Of a DNA stretch of 64,000 nt, positions 44,118 through 55,299 are shown one piece after another (position 1 is the first letter of the stretch; each line of letters begins with the position of its first letter). The DNA lies in the NCBI RefSeq assembly GCF_003369915.1, contig NC_046674.1, positions 30,569,657-30,633,656 on the forward strand, written 5' to 3'. The position numbers and the translations under genes were made by a program. The notes below the pieces were generated by a model. That model saw only the letters and a list, made by a program, of their open reading frames with translations, was not told the DNA's origin and did not search any database. This DNA comes from Drosophila miranda (Eukaryota > Arthropoda > Insecta > Diptera > Drosophilidae).

Positions 44118-45687
44118 ATGCCTACATTTTTGACTCTGCTTAGTGGCCAGATGCCGATTATAAAACGTTGTTTTTCAAACGGCGGAGCCCTGTCCCGCCA
44201 TGGATTCATTGAAGAGAAGTCGGTGTCCAATTCGCTATTAAAAAAACTGACTCAAATAGGTACCCAGGTGGTCCAGGATATAGTAGACGATTCAGACCAG
44301 GAGGTTGGCGGTATAACGACTGCCACAATTTTGGCGCGAGCTCTCGTAAATGAGAGCAACCAAATTATATCCAAAGGCGCCGATCCCAAAGAAATTCGGG
44401 TCGGCATCATGGCAGCAGTTGAAATGGTCATTAAGCAACTTAATGCCATGGCTCGCCCCATCAACAGACCTGAGCAGCTTCTTAGAGTGGCCATAACATC
44501 GGCACAAGGTGATCGGGCTATCGGAGGTCTGATCTACCAGACCATCAACACAATTGGACTGGATGGACAGATCTGCATACAGAACGCGAAGACCATCGAT
44601 GTGGAGCTGCGTTTCTGTGATGCAATTAAGTTCCGGCAGAGCTATATCTCGCCGAGCTTCATCAACACCCCAAGCCGATCCCTAGTAGAATTCGACAGTG
44701 CTTTGCTCTTCATCTGTCGCAATACGCTCACTCGGGCGGAGAGCATTGTGCGTGCCATGGATCTGGCGGAATTGAAGCGTATGCCCCTGCTGATTATTGC
44801 AAAGGACATTGTGGATGAGGCTCTGAACCATTTGGTGTTACAGCGCATAAATGCGAATGCGAAGGTGGCTGCTGTTAAGGCCCCTTGCTTAGGCCGGCGG
44901 GGCCTCACAGATATTGCCATGGCCTCAGGTGGCGCTGTCTTCCCCAAAAATAATGAGCCGGAGCCTGATCCAGCCATCATCAACATCAACGATCTCGGCC
45001 AGGTAGGATATGTGACCATCACGAAAGAGGACACTCTGCTGATTCAGGGTTATGGCGATGCGAAGGCCATCGTAGACCGTATCGATGCCATCGAGGAAGA
45101 GATTCGCTTGTCATCCTCACAATCCCAGAAAAAGATTCTAGAGGAACGCATGGCTCTTCTCGACACTAGGGTCGCAGTCTTCTTGGTCGGCGGCTCCAGC
45201 GAGGGCGACAAAAAAAAGAAAAAGGATCTTATCGCCAACGCAGTTAGGATCACGAGCGCTGCCGTCGAAGGGGGCCTCGTCCCCGGTGGAGGCACTGCCC
45301 TGATCCGGTGCATGAAACATCTGGAGAGCTTGATAGTCGAAAACAAAGATCAGGTAAGTTGGCAGTCGTGTCAATCATCCATAGCTAATGCGATCCCTAT
45401 GTGATGTCCAGAGGCTCGGAGTGGATACCGTGCGTCGAGCCCTACGCATGCCGTGCTGGACTATTGCACAGAATGCGGGACTCGATGGTGACGAGGTGGT
45501 ATATATTGTGGAGACGGCCCCCATGTATGAGGATTTTGGATACGATGTGGTGTCAGGAAAATACGGTTGCATGTCCATGAAGGGTATCATGGATCCAACC
45601 AAGGTGTTGTGCACTGCCATCACAAATGCCGCCGGTATGGCCTCGCTTCTGATCACCGACCACGAGTATATGATCTCCAATAAGTAG
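44118..45687 (+). CDS. divergent Hsp60-like (group I chaperonin) protein, copy 2
   Basis: Exons 44118-45353 and 45412-45687 with a 58-bp intron, 503 aa. It is identical to copy 1 except for Ser to Cys in the C-terminal domain (KYGSMSM to KYGCMSM) and a few silent changes seen by eye. It shares the same losses: no N-terminal ATP-site segment, GGITTAT in place of GDGTTTAT, Asn at the D398 position and no GGM tail. About 350 bp of upstream DNA back to the repeat-element end is shared with copy 1, so the immediate promoter is probably the same. Both frames are intact, which argues for recent duplication and perhaps for function other than classical ATP-driven folding. Confidence 0.8.
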
Positions 45688-46436
45688 TTGTCCCCCAAAC
45701 AATACATTATATTCTTTTAACGTTCAGTAAAAGTTGAAGTTCCTACAATAATTTTTTGACTTTTTTAACATACTCTACATGCAGCTCTATATTGTTGCAC
45801 TACGCTTACATTATGCCAAGAGTTTGGTTTATTCAAAAGAAACTTTTACATTTGTTGGAACTGTCTTCAGATGGATGACGTTTTCAAATGTTTCTTTGTA
45901 CAATTTATCAAAAAAATTCTGAAAGAAATACTGAAGAAAAAAAATATTTCCAATAATTGGCCAATTGTATGTTCTAGCAATTACCTTGAATTTCCATTAT
46001 TAGAAATAATAATAGATCCATATCATAGCATCAAAGTATTGTAATTAGTAGATAGTAAAGAAAATAAATTTTCCACAGCTATCAATGCCATTAATATTAT
46101 CAGTGTTTCAGCTTGACGATCGCCGTTCCATAATAGGTCACCCATTTCTGAGCGTAACCAGAGAGTGCTCAAAGTGCGAGTGCGAGAGTTTAAAAAAAGC
46201 ATGCGGAGCGTTGGGAGTTTTTGTGAGGTAACGGTCGCACTCAGAGCGCACGTTTCGGAGTGATAAGAGCGGGGATGGAGCTGAATAGAAGCGTTAACCA
46301 GAGGAAGGTGATGTAAAGAGTATATAATCATTCGTCCGGGTTGACAAGCCAGGCACGTAGCGCCGTCACAGAGCCCGGCCAAGCCCGGGAGCTATCAGGG
46401 CTTTCCTCTAGTTTTGGGATTGTGTTTGGGTTTCCA

Positions 46437-46474
46437 CATAAAAGGCGTGAGCGCTGTTAGCTGAGACATCAGTT
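46437..46474 (+). promoter_or_regulatory. TATA-Inr core promoter of first Kazal-mucin gene
   Basis: CATAAAAGG at 46437-46445 lies about 33 bp before the initiator TCAGTT at 46469-46474, which matches the Drosophila Inr consensus TCAKTY. This predicts a leader of only about 17 nt before the ATG at 46488. Confidence 0.6.
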
Positions 46475-46487
46475 CTTCGGCAACAAC

Positions 46488-47754
46488 ATGTTCCACTCCA
46501 AGCTCCATCTTCTCCTCAGCGTTGCCAGTGTCCTGGGTACCCTGCACACGGCTCAGGCCCAGTACGATCTATATGGGGACCTATCCTACGGCAGCTCGGT
46601 AGAGTCGCAGTTGGACTACGTATTCACGGACAGCTACTACGACGTCATCTGCCCGCCCGGTGGCTCCCCGGTGTGCGCCACGGATGGCCGCCAGTACCAG
46701 CGGTTCTCCAGCAAGTGCCGCCTGGACTCGCAAAACCTTAAGCTGCTCTTCGCCGGCAATCCGGGTAAGTGCCGTGCTCTCTCAGCCAGGACTAGTGTCT
46801 CAAAAGTTAACTCTCCCTCCTTCCCAGAACTGACTCAAACTGATCTCAACTACTGCTCCTCGTACTCTGCTCTGGCTCCTTCGCCCTACTATCTGCGCCC
46901 CCAACCGACGCACGCCACCCACTACTCTTCGATCACAGGCTCAAACTCATTCGCCTATGCCGCGGCCAACGGTCCCTATGGCGCCAAGGCAGTCGCTGAG
47001 GCTTCCGGTCCATATCCCGTTGGATCCTCTTCCTATCCCGTGTATTCGAAAAGCGGTCCGGCGTACAGGGCCTTTGATGGAGCGTATCCTAAAACTACTG
47101 CGGCTCCGGCCCGTGGATCCACAGTGGTAACTACCAAGGCAACTCGTTATCCTTCTAGGTATCCCACTGCGGCTCCAACTTCTGCCCCCACTACTCCTCC
47201 TACGCCTGCAACTACTGATGCAACCACTGATGCATCAACTGCTGCTCCAACAAAGACATCGACGACTGCCCCAACAGATGCATCGACTGCTCCTCCAACG
47301 GCAGCACCCACCGATGCACCAACCGTTACTACAACGGTAGCACCTACTGATGCATCAACGGTCGCTTCTACGACCACACCCACCGATGCACCAACCGCCG
47401 CTCCATCCTCTGTTGCCACCGATTCCACAACCGCCACTCCCACGGCTGCACCCACGGCTGCTCCCACGGCTACTTCCACGGCTGCTCCCACAGATGTTAC
47501 CACGCAAGCCACAACCGTGGCTCCCTCCGTAAGAAATCCTCATCCCTGATATCTAACCCTTTCTCAAATATTCCATCGTTCCAAAATTTCAGGGCGATCT
47601 GGTGATCACGGAGACAGACGGTTTGGCTACAACCACCACCACCGTGACGCCGGGCACGATCGACACCTGTTCCGATACCTTTACCACCTTGACCATCGTC
47701 GTGGATGGAGTGACGACCACAGTGAGTGGCTGCAAGACCGTGACAACAAGTTGA
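46488..47754 (+). CDS. secreted Kazal-like protein with Thr-rich mucin tail (gene 1)
   Basis: Exons 46488-46764, 46828-47528 and 47593-47754 (phases 1 and 0), 379 aa. The first 63-bp intron is a multiple of three and open, so read-through is possible, but homology to the gene at 58876 and good GTAAGT/CAG sites support splicing. A hydrophobic signal peptide ends near AQA|QY. A Kazal-like domain follows: CPPGGSPVC, C-x13-C, C-x24-C. A Tyr/Ser/Ala segment and a tract rich in TAAPT, TDAST and TTPTDA repeats suggest dense O-glycosylation. The last exon has C-x20-C (CSDTFTT to VSGC). AATAAA occurs at 47764 and 47878. Kazal domains usually inhibit serine proteases; here two of six cysteines are absent, so that role is uncertain. 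Glue, cuticle, gut or seminal mucin are all possible. I do not recognise an ortholog. Confidence 0.8.
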
Positions 47755-47877
47755 GCAGTAGCGAATAAATGTGGAGAACCAGCAGCACGATAACGACACC
47801 AATAGAAACCATAGATTCAATAATTCGAAATAATTGCAATCGATCCACGGCAATGTGTAGCGTGTTCCATTTAATTT

Positions 47878-47883
47878 AATAAA
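47878..47883 (+). terminator. candidate poly(A) signal, Kazal-mucin gene 1
   Basis: AATAAA 124 bp after the stop codon. An earlier AATAAA at 47764-47769 lies only 10 bp after the stop. Confidence 0.5.
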
Positions 47884-48375
47884 ACTATTAGTACAGCCCC
47901 ACAAACAACTAAACTCAATCGCATCTGGCCGGTTTTGGGAGTTCCCTCAACGCGCAACTCTCATGGAGCAAGTGTATCCGCTCTCCCTTCAATATAATTT
48001 TCGGCATTGGCCTAATACATTTTTTTAAGCAGTTGGCGCTTTTGTGTTCGCTTATCTTTTCACAATAAAATGGCATTAAAAGCTTAGGGAAAAATCAGGA
48101 AAATGTGGGGCCAGGCCATGAAAACTGTAGCGGCGGCCTTTGTATCATAGAGCCGTCGGCTCTGTGGTTGGGTGGCTCGGTGGCTTGGCCGCTCGAAGCG
48201 GAAACGGAAATTAACAAATGCCCCTGGCAACACTTTGCATCTGCAAACAGCAGTGACAACAAAAGCAACAGAAACTCTGACACCAGGCCCCGCTAAAGTA
48301 GCCATTTATATTCAAATTGTTTTAGCCTGGCTCTGATTTTCGGCCTGCAGAAACGTCAGTTTTTCGTGGTATTTT

Positions 48376-48853
48376 CATACACGATACTCAAAGAGTATAG
48401 GGGTACATTAGATTTGTGGTGAAAGACGCGAATATATATATTCTTTATCAGCATCAATAGACGAGTTAAACTGTCCGTCTGTCCGTCCGTCCCGATGAGC
48501 GCCTTGATTTCAGAGACCATGAACTATCAAACTTCTGTCATAGCCCACTGTTACAAATATTTTAAGATTTCTCTCCGCCCTTAGAAAGGACGAAAATCTG
48601 TGGCATCGACTATTTTAAAGATACGGGAAAACCAAAAACGCAGAATCATAGAAAATGACCATAGCTACCAGATTGACGAATTTGGCCAAGATCTGATTAT
48701 TATTACAGCCGGAAAAAACAAATCAATTCGCAGTGGCTACGCAACGCCGTCCACGCGCTAGCTCATTCTTTCTCTCTCTCTTTCTCACACTCTCATCCTG
48801 TAGTGTGCGCCCTCTTTCGTAGGAGAGCCATACTGACTGAGTATTGGGTATAA
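48376..48853 (-). mobile_element. Helentron/DINE-like element, shorter complete copy
   Basis: Reverse orientation, about 478 bp, from CATACACGATACT with hairpin ACTCAAAGAGT to the inverted head AGAGCCATACTGACTGAGTATTGGGTATAA. It keeps one copy of the internal block (GACGAAAATCTGTGGCATC, CAGAATCATAGAAAATGACC), against about three in the 37827-38888 copy. Confidence 0.55.
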
Positions 48854-49825
48854 ATGTAGAGTCGCGGCCGTAGCAGCGACGCACACCCTTCCCCTCATTT
48901 TTTCTTTGTTAAGCGGGGAAGGTTCTTCAAGTGTAAAAAGTTTCATGTGGAAAGCTGTTTAATTAAATAATAAAAATTTAATTTGAGGTGCAAATTCGGG
49001 AACGTTTTGTTGCGGCAACACAAACTTAAAGACCTTTGGTATATTTTTTCTCTGAGGCTTGGAATGAATTTCAGTGAATTTTTAAAGGAGTTGAAGCATG
49101 AACTTTGATTCAATTTGGGTGTAATTTTGTTCATGCTCCGTACTATGTTCGGTTATTCCATGTGCTTAAATTTCAGACGAAAATTCTTTTATCCTTAGAT
49201 TTAACAATTTAAGAGCAATTTACCTTTTGGGCGCAACCTTTTTATAATTGCTTAAGTATTTTAAATTCACGATTATATCTCAAAGAGGTTTTCTGGTATT
49301 CCGATAAAGTACATTTATATACGATTATCTCAACCGATGTCAGATGTCTCCCTACCACCGTTTCTCTCTTCATACTTTCCAAGAATTCTAGACTTTTGCA
49401 TATTTCATGTAAAATGATTTGAGAAATTTCATTTGATTTGATTTGATTTGTCGGCCGCAACAATGTTCTTTATTTGCTTGCATTTTCTTTTTGCCCTTCC
49501 ATCAAAAGTTAGCCGGAATATGGTAGGAGGAAGAGAGCGCGAAAAGTTGCCGAATTCGCCAAAACACTGGCCGAACAATTGAATGACCTCTTTTGCTATT
49601 CTCTTACACCTCAAGCGTTCGTCGTCGATTGGTTGGAGGAGGGGGGGTGGTGTTGTTTGTGTAGTTGTAAACAATGAATGGAGGGGCCAAGCAAGCAATA
49701 TCATGAAAGTGGAGAATGCGAACGAAGAGATACCTTATACATAATCAGTTTTTTGTACAATTTATTGTAAGTCTTCAATAAGTTTTAATGTACTAATCTT
49801 CCGCCAATTAGATAAATAAACGAAG

Positions 49826-50147
49826 CTATCTATTTAAAAATTGATGGCGACAAAGTTTTTTAACTAGTACATTTGATATTCCAGTCAAGTTTCTTTGGTT
49901 GCTGCGGTCATTGAAGTGTTTGATCAGTCCATCATACCTTTTTTGTTCCACGAGCACCATACACCTTCTCGTAAACAGAATGCGAGACGTTGAAACTTGA
50001 AAGGCAGCTGCACGCCGCATGGCCTTCCCTTGCGACGGCTGATAACTGATACCAGATGGTAGATAGTCGTTGTAGTCGGATGGCAGCGGTACCTCAACTT
50101 CTTAAGCCAATTATTGACACGCTGTGGCAGCTCGAATAAATCAAAAT
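49826..50147 (-). pseudogene. candidate coding exon or gene fragment with a frameshift
   Basis: Reading leftwards from a possible acceptor (CTTAGCCCAG before 50147), one frame gives FDLFELPQRVNNWLKKL. A single-base shift near 50100 then leads into EVEVPLPSDYNDYLPSG and continues open to TAG at 49826 (ending HQFLNR). The two halves read like one protein interrupted by a missing base in AAGTTGAGG. I do not recognise the family. It could be a decayed gene, the last exon of an unseen gene, or a sequencing indel in a real one. Chance is not excluded. Confidence 0.25.
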
Positions 50148-51227
50148 CTGGGCTAAGCCGTTGAAGGAGATGGAGGGGAAGCTAAAGCTGAAGAAGGCGC
50201 TTGGGCTGAAGAGGGAGCTAAAGAAGGACCAGGACCAGAAGGAGAACGACTTTCTTGAGCTATGGTGTTTTTAATAAGTTTCAAGTGGAACAAGATTTGT
50301 GGTGGCTTTAGATCTGGCAAATATTTTGCATGCATGCCATGCTGGCCACGCCCACACAACATAAATCAAATGCCGCCCCGCATGCCACTGGAGTGACTTG
50401 ATTCGTTTGATTTTGGCCCTTTTTTAAAAAAACACGTTCCCTGTGGCTGACTGTGTGGCCCGAATGAATATTTAGGACCGTGAAATCAGCTTATAACATT
50501 ACCCATTCCTCTCGACTACCCCTTGTATTTATATTATATTCTATATATGCATGGACGCGGCTGATCCAATAAGTTGTTTACCATTTATACCGCGAAATCA
50601 GATCGCATTCAACGGACAAGAACAATGTGTTGGGTATTTTTATTGGATTTAATCTTGCGCGCCTTGATTACGTACAAATAGTATTCATTTCGCACCTGAA
50701 CTTGGCCGAAAAATGTTCTCCGGGCCAGGCATTCTGCCTGCTCTGGCGAGAGCCACAACGGGCAATCCAATAAGCAAGAGAGCAATCGAAAAACTAATGA
50801 TTTACTGACGCTAATTAGACTGGGCATTCGGTGTCGCTGATGGTTTATATCATAGCGAGCTATGAAAATAAGCACACAAATAATTTAAAATTAATTGCAA
50901 AAATCGAACAAGCTACGTACAGCTTTTCCATCTCGATGACAGCTCACATTCGATATTCATAAATTTCCATAGCTGGAATTCTTATCACCTAAAGGGCCTA
51001 CCACGCATACCATTCAAGATTTATTGTGCTGCTCAACGAAAGGGTCAGTCGTTTCCCGATTTATGCGGCTCATTAATTTACAACCATAAAAACTGTACTT
51101 TATGAATATTTTTCATCATTTTGCTATTTGTTTTCTTTATTTTCTTTTGTTTTATTTCAACTATGTTTGTTTTTCCATGGCTATGATGTATGCATACTTT
51201 TTGGAAATTTCTTTTCGCTCAAGGAGG

Positions 51228-51623
51228 TCAAGGAGGCGCCAAATCATCCTCGTCCTGAACGAGGAGTCGGTCAGACTTCTCCACGACACGGAGGGCGCTG
51301 TGGACTACGGCTACAAGAAGGTAGTCGTAGTACCGTACAAGTCCGACTCCAAAGGCATGCAACCGACGGCCGAGCCAGACCTGGAGCCCCCGGAGATCCT
51401 TAGTATGGAGATCAAGCCTGCGGTGTCAGACGTGGCATCAGTGGTGTCGGATGACATCCTAGATGGTTACGTGTCAGACGTGAGCGATCTCACTAGGGAT
51501 CTCAAGCACATCGGGGTCGCGGAGGAGCTGGACTCTTCGAAGAGCGACCACGACAGGACAATGGTGGAGGTGAACCTCAGGAATGTCACTGATACTCCTG
51601 CAGATAAACCTCCACCATTGTAA
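51228..51623 (+). pseudogene. LINE ORF1 (gag-like) C-terminal remnant
   Basis: An acidic open frame (ILVLNEESVRLLHDTEG, then Asp/Ser/Val-rich sequence with VSDD and YVSDVSD) ends in TAA at 51621-51623. It overlaps the ORF2 start by 41 bp in another frame. The N-terminal part and any zinc knuckles are missing, because the element is truncated on the left. Hydrophobic residues before about 51228 belong to flanking DNA. Confidence 0.55.
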
Positions 51624-54600
51624 GGCAGCATGCGCTGCTCTCCTGCTCCACCTAGCCAAGGGTGGAGCCGACATTGTCTTCATTCAGGAGCCCTGGATCC
51701 TCGGAAACAGGGTCTCTGGTCTGAGGACTCCTGACTATAAGCTATACGTAGCTGACTCCGCAGGGAAAACTCGCACCTGCATCCTTGCAAAAAGAGATTT
51801 GCACTTATTTTTGCTCCCAAATTTCAGCAATGAAGACCAAACAGCAGTGAGCCTCGAAGGCCAGGGGTGCTCACTGAGAATCTGCTCCACGTACATGGGT
51901 CACGACCAACCAGACCCCCCTCCACAGGCGCTCAGGGCGCTAATCACAGACTGCGAGGCCAAGGACACCGGCCTAATCGCAGGGTGCGACGCCAATGCAC
52001 ACCACTGCCAGTGGGGAAGCACTGACACCAACGAAAGGGGTGAGTACCTTTTCAACTATTTACTGACCACTCAGATGGTCCTTTTAAATAGGGGGAGTGA
52101 TCCCACCTTCATTATTAAAAACCGCAAGGAGGTCCTGGACCTCACACTTGCCTCTCATGAGTTACACGGGAACATCGTATCCTGGAGGGTCCTGGAAGAG
52201 CACTCCTTCTCGGACCACAGGTACGTGGAAACAGTATTCTCTTTTTCACTACCGAGACCAGCTCAATTTCGGAACCTTAGGCGGACAAACTGGGCTCGGT
52301 ACTCAGACCACCTCTGTCGTGTTCTCCCTGAGACTTCACCTGAGGAGGAGATCTCTATTTACCGACGCCTGCAATGAGGCGCTCGATAAATCCTGCCCCT
52401 CTAGCAAGAGCAGAGGCCGGAAGAAACCTGAATGGTGGAATCCGAAACTGAGGGAACTCCGGAAAGCCTCCCGAAGACTCTTCAATAAAGCTAAGGCTGA
52501 AAACGCTGAGCAGAACTGGGCCGATTACAAGGCCAGTCTGTCAGTTTACAATAAAGAACTGAGGAAAGCCAAACGCGCCTCATGGCGTAAGTTCTGTAGC
52601 GACATTGAGAATAACTCGGAAGCCTCGCGCTTGCGCAAAGTTCTCTCGAAGACTACACCCACTCTGGGCTACCTGAAGAACGCCGACCAATCATGGACAA
52701 CGTCCAGCAATGAGTCGCTAAATCTTCTCCTTAACACCCACTTTCCCGGCTGCGATGAAAACAGACCACACTACATCGCGGCTCCCTCCGTTGCCTTAAG
52801 TGTTATCATGAACCTGCTAAGCCAGGAGAACATTTCCTGGGCAATAAAAAGCTTCAAACCATACAAATCCGCGGGACCAGATGGCATCATCCCTGCCCAA
52901 CTGATTCACGCTGGACAAAAAACCACTAATTGGCTCAAAAGGATATACGAGGGAATCTTCTCCCATGGATATATCCCGGAAACCTGGCTTCACACCAAAG
53001 TCGTCTTCATCCCCAAGGCAGGCAAGCCCTCGCACACTGCCCCCAAAGATTTCAGACCCATAAGTCTATCGTCCTTTCTTCTGAAGACGATGGAACGGCT
53101 TTTGGGGATGCATCTCACGGTAAATATTCCGCCTAGTCTATTCTCAGACTCCCAGCATGCCTATCGGAAAGGAAGATCCACCGAAACGGCCCTACACACG
53201 ATCACATCGATCATAGAAGCGTCCCTCAACTGTAAGGAGTACACCCTGGTAGCCTTCCTCGACATATAAGGCGCCTTTAATAACATTCTCCCGACCGCCA
53301 TCACGGGTGCACTGACGGACCTGGGGGTTGACTCCCGGACGGTGAGCCTGATCGATCAGATGCTACAATGCAGGACGGTTGAGGCATCACTGGGGACGTC
53401 AACGTCCACCAGATTTGTCAGTAGAGGCACCCCGCAGGGCGGAGTCCTCTCGCCCCTCCTATGGAACGTGGCAGTGAACGAACTGCTGCGGGAGATAGAG
53501 GGGGTGGCTGCCGCGTGGTGGCGTATGCGGACGATGTTGCTATAGCATTCTCGGGTAAATTCCCGCAGACGCTGTGTAAGTGCCTGACAAGCACTCTCAT
53601 GAAGATGTCAAAATGGGCAGACAAATGCGGTCTAGGCGTCAACCCGTCTAAAACGGAACTGGTGCTCTTCACTAGGAAGTACAAAGTTCCGGCACTGATT
53701 CCCCCAAGACTATGTGGGGAAGCGCTAATCTTCAGCAACAACGCCAAGTATCTTGGTCTAATCCTCGATAGAAAGCTCGATTGGAAATTGAAAATAGAGG
53801 ATAGAGTAAAGAAGGCCACAGTAGCCCTCTATACTTGCAGGAAAGCCATCGGACTAAGATGGGGAATGACCCCCTATATAGTTCGGTGGCTTTACACCGC
53901 CATCATACGACCGATCATGCTCTATGGAGTGGTGGTATGGTGGCCAGCCTTAGACGTAAGGACATGCCTCAATAAACTCAGCAGAGTTCAACGCATGGCA
54001 GAGCTATGCATCACTGGCGGGCTACGCATTACTCCAGGGGAAGCCCTGGATACTGTGCTGGACCTCCTCCCTGTAGATCTCATGGGAAAGAAGGTGGCAA
54101 CACTTTCCGCACTCAGAATGAGAGAAGCCAGACTGTGGAAAGCGTCCGCGGTTGGGCACTCGGGAATCCTGACGAGACACCCGCAATTACCAGAGAGGAC
54201 AGATTATTGTGTCCCTAGTGATCACCTCTCGACGCCTTTCCAGGTATCAATCCCACCTAGGGAGGACTGGGAGATGGGCGAACCAGGACCCGCAAATGCG
54301 GTTCACTTCTACACTGATGGCTCAAAGTTAGAAGGCCGCGTGGGAGGCGGAGTCTACTGCAGCGAGCTGAACATCAGTCATTGCTTCAGGCTCCCGGACC
54401 ACTGCAGTGTGTTCCAAGCGGAGGTTGTAGCCATCAAGGAGGCCATTTCCATCGTCTCCAAACTACTTCTAGACACGCACTTAGTGTGCGTTTTCTCGGA
54501 CAGCCAAGCAGCTATTAAAGCTCTAGGCTCAATATCGGCGAACTCAGGGACTGTAAATGACTGCCGCAGGTCTCTGCACGAGATCGCAGATCAGTTAGAC

Positions 54601-55146
54601 CTTTTCCTTATATGGGTCCCAGGCCACAGGGACATCGAGGGGAACGACGCCGCCGACGAGCTAGCAAGGCAGGGTACTACAATTCCTCTCCTTATGGAGA
54701 GGGAGCAGGTAGCGATGCCTCTGGCTACGTGCAGGCTCCTCACGCACGAATTGTTCAAACAAAATGTCAATAGGAGATGGCAGCAAACCGTTTCCTGTAA
54801 AATCTCAAGATTGATATGGCCATATCGATCGAAGAAGCGCTCAGCCGAGCTGTATAGGCTCAGCAGAGCACAGTGCTCTGCAGTTACTCGAGCCATTACG
54901 GGACACTGGCAGATTGGCACTCATGCCTCTAGACTGTCAATCCCTCATAACGACTTCTGCAGGAGTTGTCGCGACGAGGAAGAGGAGGAATCGGTCCCCC
55001 ACTTTTTCTGCCACTGCCCGGCCCTTGGAAATCGTCGTCTTCGTATTCTCGGGGCCGCTTTCCTCACAGACATTTCGGACCTGTCCGAAAACAAACCGGG
55101 GACCTTGTCCAGATTCATCCAAGCCTCCGGATGGGACTGCCCTTAA
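51583..55146 (+). pseudogene. LINE ORF2: endonuclease, reverse transcriptase, RNase H (inactivated)
   Basis: The endonuclease part (51583 to about 52350) shows QINLHHCKAA, IVFIQEPW, GCDANAHHCQWG and FSDHRYVE. A frameshift at about 52345-52377 moves to a second frame with RT motifs (SAGPDGIIPAQL, FRPISLSSFLLKTMERLL, HAYRKGRSTETAL). A TAA at 53267-53269 replaces the Glu codon in FLDI(E)GAFNN, next to the first catalytic Asp. A second frameshift near 53505-53520 returns to the first frame just before YADD (about 53524). RNase H follows (FYTDGSK, FQAEVVAIKEA, FSDSQAAIKAL, GNDAADELARQ) with an intact Asp/Glu pattern. Near the end CRSC with HFFCHC forms a CCHC-like finger. The stop is at 55146. Confidence 0.85.
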
Positions 55147-55299
55147 TTTGCAACAGCCTGTTTCTCCACGGTTTTTTAGGCACTGGGAAGGGGCACACGC
55201 CCATGCGGCACCACAACGGACCTTCTACAGGTCCAAGTGAGCTTGGGAGGGTTTCATCACTCCCCCAGGCTACCGCCTGAACCTAACCTAACCTATGTA

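Larger units (their letters stand above)
41170..46047. repeat. tandem segmental duplication, unit 2 (with two deletions)
   Basis: Copy of 32121-41169. The offset is 9049 at the start, 8749 after a 300-bp loss (32345-32644 of unit 1), 8750 after one inserted T, and 4881 after loss of 34857-38725 (3869 bp). Similarity stops at about 46047. A false duplication from two assembled haplotypes should be excluded before biological interpretation. Confidence 0.9.
47885..51227. other. intergenic region between Kazal-mucin gene 1 and LINE
   Basis: Contains the repeat at 48376-48853, a GATTT microsatellite at 49431-49450 and a candidate broken exon at 49826-50147 (- strand). No other supported gene. The short open frames at 49429-49704 and 50153-50362 (- strand) show no family resemblance. 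Confidence 0.5.
51228..55299 (+). mobile_element. 5'-truncated LOA/Bilbo-like non-LTR retrotransposon
   Basis: About 4.1 kb with the end of an ORF1, an ORF2 with AP endonuclease, reverse transcriptase, RNase H and a CCHC-like finger, and a 3' end of GGCTACCGCCTGAACC followed by CTAAC repeats instead of poly(A). An RNase H domain after RT plus the RT signature FLDI(E)GAFNN and YADD fit the LOA/I/R1 group; the overall protein resembles LOA and Bilbo elements of Drosophila. The 5' end is truncated inside ORF1, so the exact left border is approximate. I could not identify a clear target duplication. Two frameshifts and one stop make it dead. Confidence 0.8.

Noticed and set aside
39371..45707. 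several - strand frames across the Hsp60-like genes
   Set aside because: Antisense shadows of a strongly biased coding frame; no independent homology.
47147..47512. Val/Gly/Ala-rich - strand frame of 121 codons
   Set aside because: Antisense shadow of the Thr/Ala/Pro repeats of Kazal-mucin gene 1. The same applies to 59534-60010 and 60014-60301 in gene 2.
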